Source: a bacterium HR11
Lineage (GTDB): Bacteria; Acidobacteriota; HRBIN11
Assembly (NCBI GenBank): GCA_002898535.1
Contig: BEHN01000006.1
Coordinates: 56,161-120,160, forward strand
Length of the DNA stretch: 64,000 bases
Direction: 5' to 3'
The notes below the pieces were generated by a model. That model made no database searches, was not told the DNA's origin, and was given only the letters and a program-made list of their open reading frames with translations. Below, piece by piece: positions 45,866 to 55,268 of this stretch. Both the position numbers and the translations under genes were made by a program. The first letter of the stretch is position 1. Every line of letters starts with the position of its first letter.

Positions 45866-47380
45866 ATGGCCGGACGGGAGGGCGGGGCGATCCCGGAACG
45901 TATCGGCAAGTATGTCATCCGGCGTCTCCTCGGCCAGGGCGGGATGGGCCGGGTCTATCATGCGTACGACCCCCTCATCGGCCGGGACGTAGCCATCAAG
46001 GTCATGCTCCCGGAGGCGGCCCAGAACCCGGACTGGAAGGAGCGATTCGTCCGGGAGGCTCAGGCGGCGGGCCACCTGCGGCATCCGAACATCGTGACGA
46101 TCCACGACCTCGGGGAGGAGGGCGGCGTCCCTTACATCGTCATGGAGTACCTCGAGGGGGAGGACCTGGACGACCTCATCCGCCGGCAGGCGCCCCTGAG
46201 CGTCCTGGAAAAGCTCGACATCATCCGGCAGGTCTGCGACGCCCTGGGGTACGCCCACGCCCGGGGCATCATCCATCGGGACATCAAGCCCTCGAACATC
46301 CGTCTCCTGGAGGGCCGCGTCCCGAAGGTCATGGACTTCGGGATCGCCAAGATGGGGGCGACCCACCTGACCCAGACGGGCCTGACGGTCGGGACGCCCC
46401 ACTACATGGCACCCGAGCAGATCCGCGGCGAGCGGGCCCGGATCGATGGCCGGACGGACATCTTCGCCCTGGGCGTCGTCCTCTACGAATTCCTGTTCTA
46501 CCGGCGACCCTTCGAGGGGGACCACCCCCTGACGGTCTTTTACAAGATCCTTTCCCCCGAACCCGTCGCGATCCCGGACGTCCCGGCCTTTCCGTACAAC
46601 CCCGACATCCGGGCCGTCCTGGCCCGGGCCCTGGCGAAGGACCCGGCAGAGCGGTATCCCTCGGCCTACGACATGGAGCGGGACTTGGCGGCCCTCATCC
46701 GACGGCTGGGCGAGTGGTACGACCAGACGACCCAACCGGCGGCCGCGGCGGTCGCCACCGACACGGCCGAGACGATATCGGCAGCCGAGACGGCCGTCGT
46801 TCCGGGTCGGACGCCGACGCCCTCGGAGGTTTCCATCGCGATGGAGCCGGCCGGTCGGGGCCCGGGCCGACGGACGTGGCTCCGGTGGGCCCTGCTGGCG
46901 GGGAGTCTCCTGGGCCTGGGCCTTGGGGGCGGGATTGCCTATCAGGTCCTCCATCGGCGCGCCGGGGCACCGGCCCGGGTATCGACGCCGCCGGGGACCG
47001 AGCCGACGAAATCGGAGGGCCCGCCTACCCTTCGGGCCTCCCCCGCGCCGGCGACCGAACCCCCGCCGGCTGAGACCCACCCGGCCCCGACACCTGAAGC
47101 CCGGGAGACGACGGAGACGCCGGGAACGTTGGCCCTGAACGTCCTCCCCTGGGCGGAGGTCCTGAGCATCCGGCGGGTTTCCGACGGCTGGACGCCGCCG
47201 CTTCCGACGCCGAACGACACGCCCCTATGGGTGACCGACGTCCGACCCGGCGTTTACGAAATTCAGGTCCGGCATCCCCGGCTGGCCCGACCGGTGACGT
47301 TCCGGGTCACCGTCGAGGCGGGGAAGGTCCAAAAGTTTACGTATGACCTGCAGGAGGTCCTCATTCCGGAGGCCCCGTGA
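45866..47380 (+). CDS. membrane Ser/Thr protein kinase with PEGA-like C-terminal domain
   Basis: 504 residues. The Hanks-type kinase domain (about 10-275) is complete: GQGGMGRVYHAYD, VAIKVM (catalytic Lys), HRDIKPSNI, DFGIAKMG, GTPHYMAPEQ and RTDIFALGVVLYE. A linker, one membrane helix (WALLAGSLLGLGLGGGIAYQ at about 350), a Pro/Thr-rich stretch, and an extracytoplasmic PEGA-like domain (LALNVLPWAEVLSI ... VTFRVTVEAGKVQKFTYDL) follow. The ATG at 45866 is preferred to an upstream TTG at 45833 that has no ribosome-binding site. It probably forms a functional unit with the two exported proteins downstream. Confidence 0.9.
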   Translation: MAGREGGAIPERIGKYVIRRLLGQGGMGRVYHAYDPLIGRDVAIKVMLPEAAQNPDWKERFVREAQAAGHLRHPNIVTIHDLGEEGGVPYIVMEYLEGEDLDDLIRRQAPLSVLEKLDIIRQVCDALGYAHARGIIHRDIKPSNIRLLEGRVPKVMDFGIAKMGATHLTQTGLTVGTPHYMAPEQIRGERARIDGRTDIFALGVVLYEFLFYRRPFEGDHPLTVFYKILSPEPVAIPDVPAFPYNPDIRAVLARALAKDPAERYPSAYDMERDLAALIRRLGEWYDQTTQPAAAAVATDTAETISAAETAVVPGRTPTPSEVSIAMEPAGRGPGRRTWLRWALLAGSLLGLGLGGGIAYQVLHRRAGAPARVSTPPGTEPTKSEGPPTLRASPAPATEPPPAETHPAPTPEARETTETPGTLALNVLPWAEVLSIRRVSDGWTPPLPTPNDTPLWVTDVRPGVYEIQVRHPRLARPVTFRVTVEAGKVQKFTYDLQEVLIPEAP

Positions 47381-47433
47381 ATTGGGCCGTAGGGCAGTCA
47401 GCCGATGGACGGTAGGAATGCGGAATGACCTCC

Positions 47434-47562
47434 GAGCCCCGCTCGTCCGAGCGGGGTCGGGGGCGATCCGGCCATTCGGGAGTTCGGGAGTTCGGCAGAT
47501 AGGCGGGTCTGTATCCCCTGGCCCATCTGCCGACCTGCCGAACTTCCGAACCGCTGAATCCG
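47434..47562. repeat. family H hairpin and 8-nt array without terminal repeats
   Basis: GAGCCCCGCTCG/CGAGCGGGGTC at 47434-47459, then GGGAGTTC-GGGAGTTC-GGCAGATA units answered by CATCTGCC-GACCTGCC-GAACTTCC (47478-47562). The array resembles TIR-element cores but lacks the outer repeats. The lipoprotein gene begins 13 bp later. Confidence 0.65.
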
Positions 47563-47574
47563 TGGAGGAACGCC

Positions 47575-49164
47575 ATGTTTCACTTCCGCAAGCTGGCCGG
47601 CTGGCTTTGCCTGACGGCGACGGGGGCCCTGATCGGCTGTAGCGTGACCCGGGTCGAGAACGGGCCGCCCGTCCGACAGGAACTTCGCCTGGACATGACG
47701 CGGACGCGGGTCGGGTCCGTCCGCCTGGTCCGGGTCGGCTCCGGTCCAGAGGGCCTGGACGTCCGGTGCGAGCGGGTCGCCGCGGCGCCCGAGCAGGTCG
47801 CCGACGTGTTCCAGCCCGTCGAGGTGACCAAGCGGTGGAAGATGGGGGGCCTGCAACGGGCCATGCGGGACCTGGGGATCCTGGGTCTGGTCGTGGCCGT
47901 CGCCTCCAAGCTCATCGCCGACAATGTGACAGACTTGCCGGAGGACACCCAGCGGACCCTGGACCGGACTTACAAGTACAGCCTGCCCGCTGGGGCCGGT
48001 CTCATCGGTCTGTCCATCGCCACGACGTTTTTGCGACGACCCGAGCGGACCGAAAAGCCGCTTCCTGAGAAGCGGTCCTCCTGGCGGGACACGGGTCGGG
48101 ACGTCCCCATCGAGCCGACGCCCATCTCGCCGGGCCCCGTCCGGGTCGCCTTGGACGGCGTCGAGATCCAGCAGGTCGAGACCGACCTGACGGGTCAGGC
48201 CCGGGTCGTCCTGGCGCCGGCCGTCTTCCGGCGGTACAAGGAGGCGCCCGAGTCCTTCCGGGTGACCCTGACCTGCCAGGATGCCACGCTGGAGGTCCCG
48301 TATTCAGCCGCCGAGGCCCGGGCCGTCTGGACGCGGGGGGCCGCCCTGGCCCTGCTCAGCGAGGCCCGAGCGACGGGCGACGAGTCCAAGGTCACGGCCG
48401 CCCGGGAGATGGACCCCACGCTGGACGAAGCGCTCCTCGTGTACGCCGACATCGTCGGCAAGGACCGGCCCGTGCCGGCCATCACGGCCTATACGGACTA
48501 CCTCAACCTCCATCCGACGACGCCCGAGCTCCGGAACATCCAGCGGCGGGTTTTGGCCTTGGCCCTGCGGACGGAACCCCTGCCCCTGACGCCGGAGGCC
48601 GAAAACCACTGGCGGGTCGCCCAGGTCCGCATGCAGGCCGGGGCGTATGAAGAAGTCGCCGGCGAACTCGAGCTGGTCACCCGGATGTCGCCCTGGTGGG
48701 TGGACGCATACTATCAGCTGGCGCGGGTCTACGAACAACTCGGCCGGAAGCAGGACGCCCTGACGCTCTACGAGCTGGCCGTCGCCGGCGCCCGGCAGGG
48801 GACCGAATGGCTGGAGGCGGCGAAGGCGGCGACGATCCGCCTGCGGTACGAGCTCGGCCGGTCCCCGACGGCTCCGGCGACGAGCGGCACCCTCCTCTTC
48901 GGGATGGAGGTCGCCGAACGGCCTTTGCCCAACTCGGACAAGACGGTCGTGACGGTCCTGCGGGTACCGTCCGGTTCGAAGGCCGCCCGGGCCGGCTTCC
49001 GGGAAGGCGACGTCCTCGTCGGTATCGACGGTCAGCCGGTCGGCAAGCTGGCCGACGTGCAGGCCATGCTCCGGAAACGACCCCCCGGAGCCCTCGTCCA
49101 GGTCGAAGTCCTGCGGGGTGAAAACCGACTCCTGATCCCGGTGACGGTGGAGACGACGCCATGA
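47575..49164 (+). CDS. lipoprotein with TPR-like repeats and C-terminal PDZ domain
   Basis: 529 residues. The lipoprotein signal peptide ends ATGALIGCSV, with Cys about 22 as the lipidation site. Residues 95-160 include two short hydrophobic stretches (LGILGLVVAVASKLIA, AGAGLIGLSIATTFL), a middle beta region, tetratricopeptide-like helices at about 260-430 (LALLSEARATGDESKVTAA ... AYYQLARVYEQLGRKQDALTLY), and a PDZ domain at the end (GSKAARAGFREGDVLVGIDG). A GGAGG site precedes the ATG. It overlaps the next gene by ATGA. The role is unknown; periplasmic scaffolding is a reasonable guess. Confidence 0.8.
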   Translation: MFHFRKLAGWLCLTATGALIGCSVTRVENGPPVRQELRLDMTRTRVGSVRLVRVGSGPEGLDVRCERVAAAPEQVADVFQPVEVTKRWKMGGLQRAMRDLGILGLVVAVASKLIADNVTDLPEDTQRTLDRTYKYSLPAGAGLIGLSIATTFLRRPERTEKPLPEKRSSWRDTGRDVPIEPTPISPGPVRVALDGVEIQQVETDLTGQARVVLAPAVFRRYKEAPESFRVTLTCQDATLEVPYSAAEARAVWTRGAALALLSEARATGDESKVTAAREMDPTLDEALLVYADIVGKDRPVPAITAYTDYLNLHPTTPELRNIQRRVLALALRTEPLPLTPEAENHWRVAQVRMQAGAYEEVAGELELVTRMSPWWVDAYYQLARVYEQLGRKQDALTLYELAVAGARQGTEWLEAAKAATIRLRYELGRSPTAPATSGTLLFGMEVAERPLPNSDKTVVTVLRVPSGSKAARAGFREGDVLVGIDGQPVGKLADVQAMLRKRPPGALVQVEVLRGENRLLIPVTVETTP

Positions 49165-50045
49165 CCGGGCGCTGGGCCTGGCCGACCCTGGGGGCGGGCG
49201 TGGGCCTCTGGGTCCTCGGCATGGCGACGGCGCCCGTCGCCGTCGCTCAGCAGTCGTGGGACTTTTACTACCGGTTGGGCCTTCAGCAGTTGCGGAACGG
49301 CGACCCCCGGGGCGCCATCGAAAGCCTCACGAATGCCCTTCGGCGGGGACCGCCCCCGGGACCCCGCCGGCCGACGTCCGGCGGCCAGTTGGTCAATTTC
49401 TTCCCGTACCTGTACCTGGCGAGGGCATACCTGGCCTTGCAGGACTGCGACCAGGCCCGACGGATGATCGAGACGTCGGCCCAAATGGGCGAGGTCCCGA
49501 AGGACCATCCCGACTACACCCTCCAGTTCGTGCCGACCCAGCAGAATATTCGGAAGGCGTGCGGGCCGCCGCCGGAGCCGGGACCTGAGGCTCCGTCTCC
49601 AGGGAAAGCCGTTTCGGTGCCGCCGCCCACGCCGGAACCCGAAGCGCCGCCCCCGAAGCAGGAGGCTTCGGCCCCGCCACCGCCGAGTCCGCCCGTCGCA
49701 CCGGGAGCGGAGACGCCGGCGGTCCGCCCGGCCGTACCCGTGGAGGTCGTCCGACAGGCGGTCCGACTGTACCGCCAGGGGGCTTACCGGGACGTCGTCC
49801 GGCTCCTCTTCGAGAGTCAGCGGACGTATGAGCTGGATGACAGCGCTTACTTCCTGGTGGGATGTAGCCTGGCGGCCCGGTATTTCTGGGAGGGCCAGCG
49901 CGACCGGCGGCTCCTGCAAGAGGCCCGCACGTACTTCCAGCGGGTCCAGACGCTCCCCCCGAGCCTCCAGGCTGTCGTGCCCGACCTGGTGTCTCCGAAG
50001 GTCCGGGCCGTCTATGAGGCGGCCCGCCGGACGGGCAGGGAATAG
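49161..50045 (+). CDS. exported TPR-containing protein, function unknown
   Basis: 294 residues. A Sec signal peptide (LGVGLWVLGMATAPVAVAQQ-like, cleavage after AVA) is followed by a TPR-like helical pair (FYYRLGLQQLRNGDPRGAIE; YLYLARAYLALQDCDQARRM). A Pro/Glu-rich linker (about 135-185) and a second TPR-like domain (VRQAVRLYRQGAYRDVVRLL) follow. The start overlaps the lipoprotein stop (ATGA), so the two are translationally coupled and probably act together at the periplasmic side, with the Ser/Thr kinase upstream. Confidence 0.78.
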   Translation: MTGRWAWPTLGAGVGLWVLGMATAPVAVAQQSWDFYYRLGLQQLRNGDPRGAIESLTNALRRGPPPGPRRPTSGGQLVNFFPYLYLARAYLALQDCDQARRMIETSAQMGEVPKDHPDYTLQFVPTQQNIRKACGPPPEPGPEAPSPGKAVSVPPPTPEPEAPPPKQEASAPPPPSPPVAPGAETPAVRPAVPVEVVRQAVRLYRQGAYRDVVRLLFESQRTYELDDSAYFLVGCSLAARYFWEGQRDRRLLQEARTYFQRVQTLPPSLQAVVPDLVSPKVRAVYEAARRTGRE

Positions 50046-50058
50046 GCGACGCCTTCCC

Positions 50059-50076
50059 GCAGACGAGGACGTCTGC
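50059..50076. other. hairpin between convergent genes
   Basis: GCAGACG-AGGA-CGTCTGC, a perfect 7-bp stem with a 4-base loop, between the stop codons of the TPR gene and rho. It may mark transcript ends in both directions, although no T-run follows on either strand. Confidence 0.5.
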
Positions 50077-50087
50077 GCTCCGAGGGA

Positions 50088-51419
50088 TTAGCTGGCGGCC
50101 GGGACCTGACCGGCCAGCTGGCGCCGGATCATGGCCAGGAACTCGGCGTTGCTCCGGGTCTTGGCCAGTTGGTTGATGAGCGTCTCCATGGCGTCCAAGG
50201 GGTTGAGCTGGCTGAGGGACTTCCGGAGGAGCCAGATGGCGTTCAACTCGTCCTCCGTCAGGAGGAGCTCTTCCTTCCGGGTCCCGGACTTCAAGAAGTC
50301 GATGGCCGGGAAGACCCGGCGGTCGACCAAGCGGCGGTCGAGGTGGACTTCCATGTTACCCGTACCCTTGAATTCCTCGAAGATCACGTCGTCCATCCGG
50401 GACCCCGTATCGACCAAGCAGGAGGCGATGATCGTGAGGCTTCCGCCCTCCTCGATATTCCGGGCCGCCCCGAAGAAACGCTTGGGTCGCTGAAAGGCGC
50501 TGGCATCGATGCCACCGCTCATGACCCGACCGCTCGGCGGCGTCACGGCGTTGTTGGCCCGGGTCAGACGCGTCAGGCTGTCTAACAGGATGGCCACGTC
50601 GTACCGCTGTTCGACCAGACGCTTGGCCTTCTCGAGGACGATGTCGACGACCTGGACGTGACGGGTCGGGGGCTCGTCGAAGGTCGAGCTGATGACCTCG
50701 GCTTCGGGGACGACCCGCTTCATTTCAGTCACTTCCTCGGGCCGTTCGTCGATCAGCAAGAGGATCAGGATGATCTCCGGGTGGTTCCGCACGCAGGCCT
50801 TGGCGATGGTCTGCAAGAGCATCGTCTTGCCGGCCCGGGGCGCCGAGACGATGAGACCCCGCTGGCCCTTCCCGATGGGCGTCAGGAGGTCCATGACCCG
50901 GCCCGAGAGGTCGCCCCGGTCCGTCTCCAGGCGAATCCGCTCGTTGGGATGGATGGGCGTCAGCTCCTCGAACTTGGCCCGATACCGGATGCTCTCGGGG
51001 TCCTCATAGTTGATCGACTCGACCTTAATGAGGGCGTAGTACTTTTCGTCTTCCTTGGGGGGGCGGACGATGCCAAACAGGGTATCGCCGGTCCGGAGGT
51101 TGAACTTCCGGATCTGGGACGGCGAGACGTAGACGTCGTCAGGACTGGCCAGGTAGCTGTTGGCGGCGTAGCGCAGGAATCCGTAGCCCTTGCCTTCCAG
51201 GATCTCCAGCACGCCCTCGGCGCAAATCCACTTCCCCTGCTCGACCTGCCGCTGGATGATCTCGTTGATCAGCTCGTAGTTGGGCTTGGAATCGACGTCC
51301 TCCAAGCCCAGCTCGGCGGCAAACTGCTTCAGGTCCCGGGTCTCCAGCAAGCGAAGCCGGGAGAGGTTGAGCGTGCCGTCGGGGAGGACCAATTCGCGGG
51401 CGATCAATCGGTATTTCAT
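50088..51419 (-). CDS. rho: transcription termination factor Rho
   Basis: 443 residues. Hexameric RNA-dependent helicase that ends transcription. N-terminal helical domain, then the RNA-binding cold-shock-like domain ([15 protein letters not shown] ... [19 protein letters not shown]), and the ATPase domain with Walker A APRAGKTM, Walker [17 protein letters not shown]-loop [15 protein letters not shown] and R-loop [20 protein letters not shown]. The start at 51419 has GAGGAG upstream and overlaps the engB stop (ATGA). The scarcity of strong intrinsic terminators in this window fits a Rho-dependent genome. Confidence 0.97.
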   Translation of the reverse strand: MKYRLIARELVLPDGTLNLSRLRLLETRDLKQFAAELGLEDVDSKPNYELINEIIQRQVEQGKWICAEGVLEILEGKGYGFLRYAANSYLASPDDVYVSPSQIRKFNLRTGDTLFGIVRPPKEDEKYYALIKVESINYEDPESIRYRAKFEELTPIHPNERIRLETDRGDLSGRVMDLLTPIGKGQRGLIVSAPRAGKTMLLQTIAKACVRNHPEIILILLLIDERPEEVTEMKRVVPEAEVISSTFDEPPTRHVQVVDIVLEKAKRLVEQRYDVAILLDSLTRLTRANNAVTPPSGRVMSGGIDASAFQRPKRFFGAARNIEEGGSLTIIASCLVDTGSRMDDVIFEEFKGTGNMEVHLDRRLVDRRVFPAIDFLKSGTRKEELLLTEDELNAIWLLRKSLSQLNPLDAMETLINQLAKTRSNAEFLAMIRRQLAGQVPAAS

Positions 51420-52009
51420 CGTGGCTCCTCGAAGCAAAGTTTTTGAATCCAAGCCAGGAGTGCGGTTCGGCCTTCCCCCGTGCGGGCCGAGAAGGGTACG
51501 ACAGCCGTGAGGTTCTCCCGCCAAGCCCAGGCGGTCATCCGCCGTTCCAGCGCCGCCCGCTCGGCCGGACCTAAGAGGTCGACTTTATTCAAGACCCCGA
51601 CCATGGGGTAGCCCAAGGGGGCGAGCCATCGGACCAGGCGTTCGTCCAGGGGCGTGGGTGCATGGCGGCTGTCCATGATCAGGATGACCCCCCGCAGGTT
51701 GGGACGGTGACGGAAATACGATTCGGCCAACCAACGCCAGCGGTCCCGCTCGACCTGCGAGCGTTGGGCGTAACCGTAACCGGGGAAATCGACCCAGTAA
51801 CAATGTGTGTCAATTTGATAAAAATTCAGGGCGGGCGTGTGACCGGGCCGCTTCCCCACGCGGGCCAAGCGACGCCCGACCAAACGATTGATGACCGACG
51901 ACTTACCCGCGTTGGAACGGCCGACGAAAGCGATTTCGGGCCCGGTCCCTGGGCGTAAGTCTTGGACTCGATAGGCGCTGTACTCCAAAACGGCTTGGCG
52001 AATCCGCAA
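51416..52009 (-). CDS. engB: ribosome biogenesis GTPase EngB/YsxC
   Basis: 197 residues. Small GTPase needed for large-subunit assembly. G1 [16 protein letters not shown]3-like DFPGYGYA, G4 LNKVDLL and G5-like FSARTGEGR are present. The start codon is apparently TTG at 52009 (sequence [13 protein letters not shown]), without a good ribosome-binding site; another TTG at 51988 is possible. The stop overlaps the rho start by ATGA, an operon pairing I infer only from this overlap. Confidence 0.93.
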   Translation of the reverse strand: MRIRQAVLEYSAYRVQDLRPGTGPEIAFVGRSNAGKSSVINRLVGRRLARVGKRPGHTPALNFYQIDTHCYWVDFPGYGYAQRSQVERDRWRWLAESYFRHRPNLRGVILIMDSRHAPTPLDERLVRWLAPLGYPMVGVLNKVDLLGPAERAALERRMTAWAWRENLTAVVPFSARTGEGRTALLAWIQKLCFEEPR

Positions 52010-52126
52010 AATCGCCGATTGGATTGGGTCGGGCTGGGGTGGATAGGAGACTAAGGAATCATCTGGCTCAGGGTAATTTAGCGTCCTCTCACCCCGTTGT
52101 CAACTCAGACCGGGTCGGTGGGCCGG

Positions 52127-52155
52127 TTGACGCCCGCCGGAAAGCCGTTTATATT
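52127..52155 (+). promoter_or_regulatory. sigma70-type promoter of tRNA-Glu
   Basis: TTGACG (52127-52132), 17-base spacer, TATATT (52150-52155), about 33 bp before the mature tRNA. The engB gene starts in the opposite direction 118 bp away. Confidence 0.75.
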
Positions 52156-52187
52156 ACGGGAGACATGCATACAAACGCCCAGCGGGC

Positions 52188-52265
<78 letters not shown>

Positions 52266-52291
52266 TGAGACGCCCCCGCCTGGAAGACACC

Positions 52292-53089
52292 ATGCCCGCC
52301 GCCGAGCAAGTGCTGGAACGCAACGTCTACGTATGCGACCGCATCGAATTCCACGTCCGCCCCTCGACGTTTCCCTTGGCGATTCGGATGTGGCCCCATG
52401 GGGAGGCTCTACCCGAGAAGGCCCGACGGCCCGGGCCCGACTTGGGCATCCGCGTGGCGACCTGCCAGGCTTTTGGGATCAGCCGCCGCTACGGTTGGAC
52501 ACTGGCTCTGACTCGAGACGACCTGGCCTGCCCCCTGACGACCGTCGCCTTCGGATTCGAGGAGGCGCCCGCGTACTACCTGCAGGGCTGTTGCTGTGCG
52601 GGCATGTACACGGAGACGGCCGAGGCCGGCGCCCGCACGGAGTCGATGGTCGCCCGCTGGGCGACCGACCAGTACCAGGCCATCGTCGTCGCCCCCCTCC
52701 GGCGGGCCGAGTTTGAACCCGACGTCGTCCTCGTGTTCGGGACGCCCGGCCAGGTCTTGCGTCTGGTGACGGCCGCCCTGTGGAAGCGGGGCGGCTACCT
52801 GACGTCCCGCTTCTCGGGTCGCCTGGACTGTTCGGATGAGGTCATCCACACGATGCAGACCCAGGAGTGTCAGGTCGTCCTGCCGTGTTACGGGGACCGC
52901 ATCTTCGGCCACGCCGAGGACCACGAGATGGCCTTCACGATCCCGGCCGCCCGCATCGACGAGGTCCTCGAGGGCCTGGAGGGGACGTATCGGGGCGGCG
53001 TTCGATATCCCATCCCCGTCTTTCTACGGTACACGCCGACTTTCCCGCCGGCCTATCAGAAGCTGGCCGAATTCTTTCAAAAGAAGTAG
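52292..53089 (+). CDS. DUF169 family protein
   Basis: 265 residues resembling DUF169 (COG2043): PLAIRMWPHGEALPEKARRP, CQAFGISRRYGWTLALTRDDLACPLTTVAFGF, YLQGCCCAGMYTETAE, VVLVFGTPGQVLRLVTAALW, and LDCSDEVIHTMQTQECQVVLPCYGDRIFGHAEDHEMAFTIP. Conserved cysteines, including a CCC triplet, suggest metal or cofactor binding; the function of the family is not established. The start is placed at 52292 because GGAAG lies just upstream; an ATG at 52265 overlaps the tRNA CCA. It is probably transcribed from the tRNA-Glu promoter. Confidence 0.8.
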   Translation: MPAAEQVLERNVYVCDRIEFHVRPSTFPLAIRMWPHGEALPEKARRPGPDLGIRVATCQAFGISRRYGWTLALTRDDLACPLTTVAFGFEEAPAYYLQGCCCAGMYTETAEAGARTESMVARWATDQYQAIVVAPLRRAEFEPDVVLVFGTPGQVLRLVTAALWKRGGYLTSRFSGRLDCSDEVIHTMQTQECQVVLPCYGDRIFGHAEDHEMAFTIPAARIDEVLEGLEGTYRGGVRYPIPVFLRYTPTFPPAYQKLAEFFQKK

Positions 53090-53127
53090 GGCGCAGGCCC
53101 TGCCTGACTACGGGCCATGGGCGAATC

Positions 53128-53637
53128 ATGGATACATGGACGCACGTCGATGAGACGGGTCAGGGCGTCCGGATGGTCGACGTCAGCGCCAAGTCTGTGA
53201 CGCGCCGACGGGCCTGGGCCGAGGGCCACATCCGCATGAGCGCATCGACCCGGCGGCGCCTCCAGGTGGAGGGAAGTCCCAAGGGACCCATCCTGGAAAC
53301 GGCCCGGCTGGCGGGCATCCAGGCCGCCAAGCAGACAGGGTGGCTGATCCCCCTGTGTCATCCCCTACCCCTCGACGAGGTCCGCATCGAGTTCGAGTGG
53401 ACCGACGATGGCCTCCGGGTCGAGGCCTTCGTGCAGGCCGAAGCCCGCACGGGCGTCGAGATGGAGGCCCTGACGGCCGTCGCCGTCGCCTGCCTGACGG
53501 TCTATGACATGTGCAAGGCCGTCGACCGTTCGATGGCCATCACGGACGTCCGCCTGCTCCGGAAGGAGGGCGGGCGCTCGGGCCGCGTCGAGCTCGGCGA
53601 ACCCCGCCTGATTCGGCCGTCCGATGCCGACGGGTAG
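53128..53637 (+). CDS. moaC: cyclic pyranopterin monophosphate synthase
   Basis: 169 residues. Converts 3',8-cyclo-7,8-dihydro-GTP to cPMP in molybdenum cofactor synthesis. Motifs: MVDVSAKSVTRRRAWAEG, GIQAAKQTGWLIPLCHPLPLD, and TGVEMEALTAVAVACLTVYDMCKAVDR containing the catalytic Lys. The ATG at 53128 is where homology starts (MDTWTHVDETGQ). moaA is not in the window; moaB/mog follows after a hairpin array. Confidence 0.95.
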   Translation: MDTWTHVDETGQGVRMVDVSAKSVTRRRAWAEGHIRMSASTRRRLQVEGSPKGPILETARLAGIQAAKQTGWLIPLCHPLPLDEVRIEFEWTDDGLRVEAFVQAEARTGVEMEALTAVAVACLTVYDMCKAVDRSMAITDVRLLRKEGGRSGRVELGEPRLIRPSDADG

Positions 53638-53689
53638 GGGCAACCCGCCGGGTCACCTCATGCAAGTTCAGGGGGTTCTGCCCACCCCT

Positions 53690-53787
53690 CGGAACGCCGC
53701 CAGTCATGGCGGTGTTCCCCTGTCTGGACACCGGCAGGGATGCCGGTGTCCTCCGATCCAAACGCCGGGAGTCATCCCGGCGTCAGC
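53690..53787. repeat. covarying hairpin array D3
   Basis: Three hairpins in a row: CGCCGCC-AGTCAT-GGCGGTG, ACACCGGC-AGGGAT-GCCGGTGT and ACGCCGGG-AGTCAT-CCCGGCGT. The inner stem triplet changes from GCC/GGC to GGC/GCC to GGG/CCC with pairing kept. It lies between moaC and the moaB/mog gene without any TIR. Confidence 0.85.
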
Positions 53788-53829
53788 CTCATGAGCCAGC
53801 CGTCATGCGAACGTCCGAGTTCGGTACCT

Positions 53830-54348
53830 ATGGGCCGTGAAACGGTATGGTCCGAAATCCGGGCCGGCGTGCTGACGTGTAGCGATTCCTGCTTCTATCG
53901 GGGCCTGTCGGACGACTCGGGCCAGTGGCTCCGGGAGGTCCTGGCGGCCCAGGGGAGCTCCGTCATCTGTTATGCCGTCGTACCGGATGAGGAGGACCGT
54001 ATCGCGGCCACGCTCCTCGACTGGGTCGACCGCCAGGGCTGTGACCTCATCCTCACGACGGGCGGGACCGGCCTGGGGCCACGGGACGTGACCCCCGAGG
54101 CTACGGCCCGGGTCATCCAGCGGGCGGCCCCGAGCCTGCTCGAGTACGCCCGCTGGCAGACGGGTCAGGCCAACCCCTTGGCCTACCTGAGCCGGGGCGT
54201 CGCCGGCGTGCGAGGCCACTGCCTCATCGTCAACTTTCCGGGAAACGTGAAGGCCGTCCAGGAGTACTGGCACGTCTTGAAGCCCCTGCTGGAGCACGGC
54301 CTAGCCCTCCTGAAGGGCTACCGGCTTCATCCACGGAGTCCGACATGA
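53830..54348 (+). CDS. molybdenum cofactor biosynthesis protein MoaB/Mog
   Basis: 172 residues of the MoCF_biosynth fold: AGVLTCSDSCFYRGLSDDSG, VVPDEEDRIAATL, LILTTGGTGLGPRDVTPEAT (GGTG molybdopterin site) and VNFPGNVKAVQEYW. Mog/MoaB adenylylates molybdopterin before metal insertion. Mog and MoaB cannot be separated by eye. The start at 53830 is uncertain; an ATG at 53791 inside the hairpin-array border is the alternative. Its stop overlaps the CDF gene start (ATGA). Confidence 0.87.
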   Translation: MGRETVWSEIRAGVLTCSDSCFYRGLSDDSGQWLREVLAAQGSSVICYAVVPDEEDRIAATLLDWVDRQGCDLILTTGGTGLGPRDVTPEATARVIQRAAPSLLEYARWQTGQANPLAYLSRGVAGVRGHCLIVNFPGNVKAVQEYWHVLKPLLEHGLALLKGYRLHPRSPT

Positions 54349-55268
54349 GTGCGTCGCACCCCGTCCCTTCCGTCGTCCCGCCGGTGACCCCGGCTGGGGA
54401 GCTCGGGACTCGGGGGTTCCGGACCCTGGCCTTCGTGTGGGGTCTCACGGCGGGGACCTTCGTGGCCGAGGTCCTCGGCGGCTGGTGGAGTAACAGCCTG
54501 GCCCTGATCGCCGACGCCTTCCACATGTTGACGGACCTGAGCGCCCTCTCTTTGAGCCTGTTCGCCCTCTGGATCAGCCGGCGGCCGGCCACGGCCCGAC
54601 GGACGTTTGGCTACTACCGGGTCGAGATCCTGGTCGCCCTGCTGAACGCCAGCCTCCTGGTCGTCACGGCCGGCGGGGTCACCTGGAAGGCCTGGGAGCG
54701 GCTTCGGACGCCCGTGGCGATTCAAGCCCCCCTGATGTTCGGGGTCGCCGCGGTAGGCCTCGTCATAAATCTCGTTGGAATCCTGATCCTCCGTCGGTAC
54801 GCGACCGAGAACCTCAATCTCCGGACGGCCCTGCTTCACGTCGCATCCGACGCCCTGGGCTCCGTGAGCGCCCTGACGGCGGCCCTGGCCGTCTGGCTGA
54901 AGGGATGGACGCGGGCCGACGCCGTCGTGAGCCTCGGCCTCAGCGGCCTGATCCTGTACAGCGCCGTGCGGGTCATCCGGGAAGCCGTCCACATCCTGAT
55001 GGAGGGGACGCCCCGGCATATCGACCTCGAGGAGCTCCGTCAGGCCCTCTTAGAGGTCCGGGGCATCCGGGACGTGCATGACCTCCACGTCTGGACCGTC
55101 ACGCCCGGCGTCGAGGCCATGAGCGGCCATGCCGTCGTCGAGGACCTCCAGCAGACCCACGAGATCCTGACCGAGGCCCGGCGTATCCTGCAGACGCGAT
55201 TCCACATCCAGCACGTCACCCTGCAGATCGAGTGCTGTGACTTTCGGCCCACGGAGCCGGAGATCTAA
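54345..55268 (+). CDS. cation diffusion facilitator (Zn/Co/Cd exporter)
   Basis: 307 residues, six membrane helices. Metal-site H-x3-D motifs are in IADAFHMLTDLSALSLSLFA (helix 2) and LLHVASDALGSVSAL (helix 5), followed by the C-terminal cytoplasmic domain (RGIRDVHDLHVWTVTPGVEAMSGHAVV). This matches the CzcD/ZitB zinc-type proton antiporters. ATGA overlap with the upstream moaB/mog gene. The TAA stop codon is the first three bases of TIR copy A11. Confidence 0.93.
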   Translation: MSASHPVPSVVPPVTPAGELGTRGFRTLAFVWGLTAGTFVAEVLGGWWSNSLALIADAFHMLTDLSALSLSLFALWISRRPATARRTFGYYRVEILVALLNASLLVVTAGGVTWKAWERLRTPVAIQAPLMFGVAAVGLVINLVGILILRRYATENLNLRTALLHVASDALGSVSALTAALAVWLKGWTRADAVVSLGLSGLILYSAVRVIREAVHILMEGTPRHIDLEELRQALLEVRGIRDVHDLHVWTVTPGVEAMSGHAVVEDLQQTHEILTEARRILQTRFHIQHVTLQIECCDFRPTEPEI

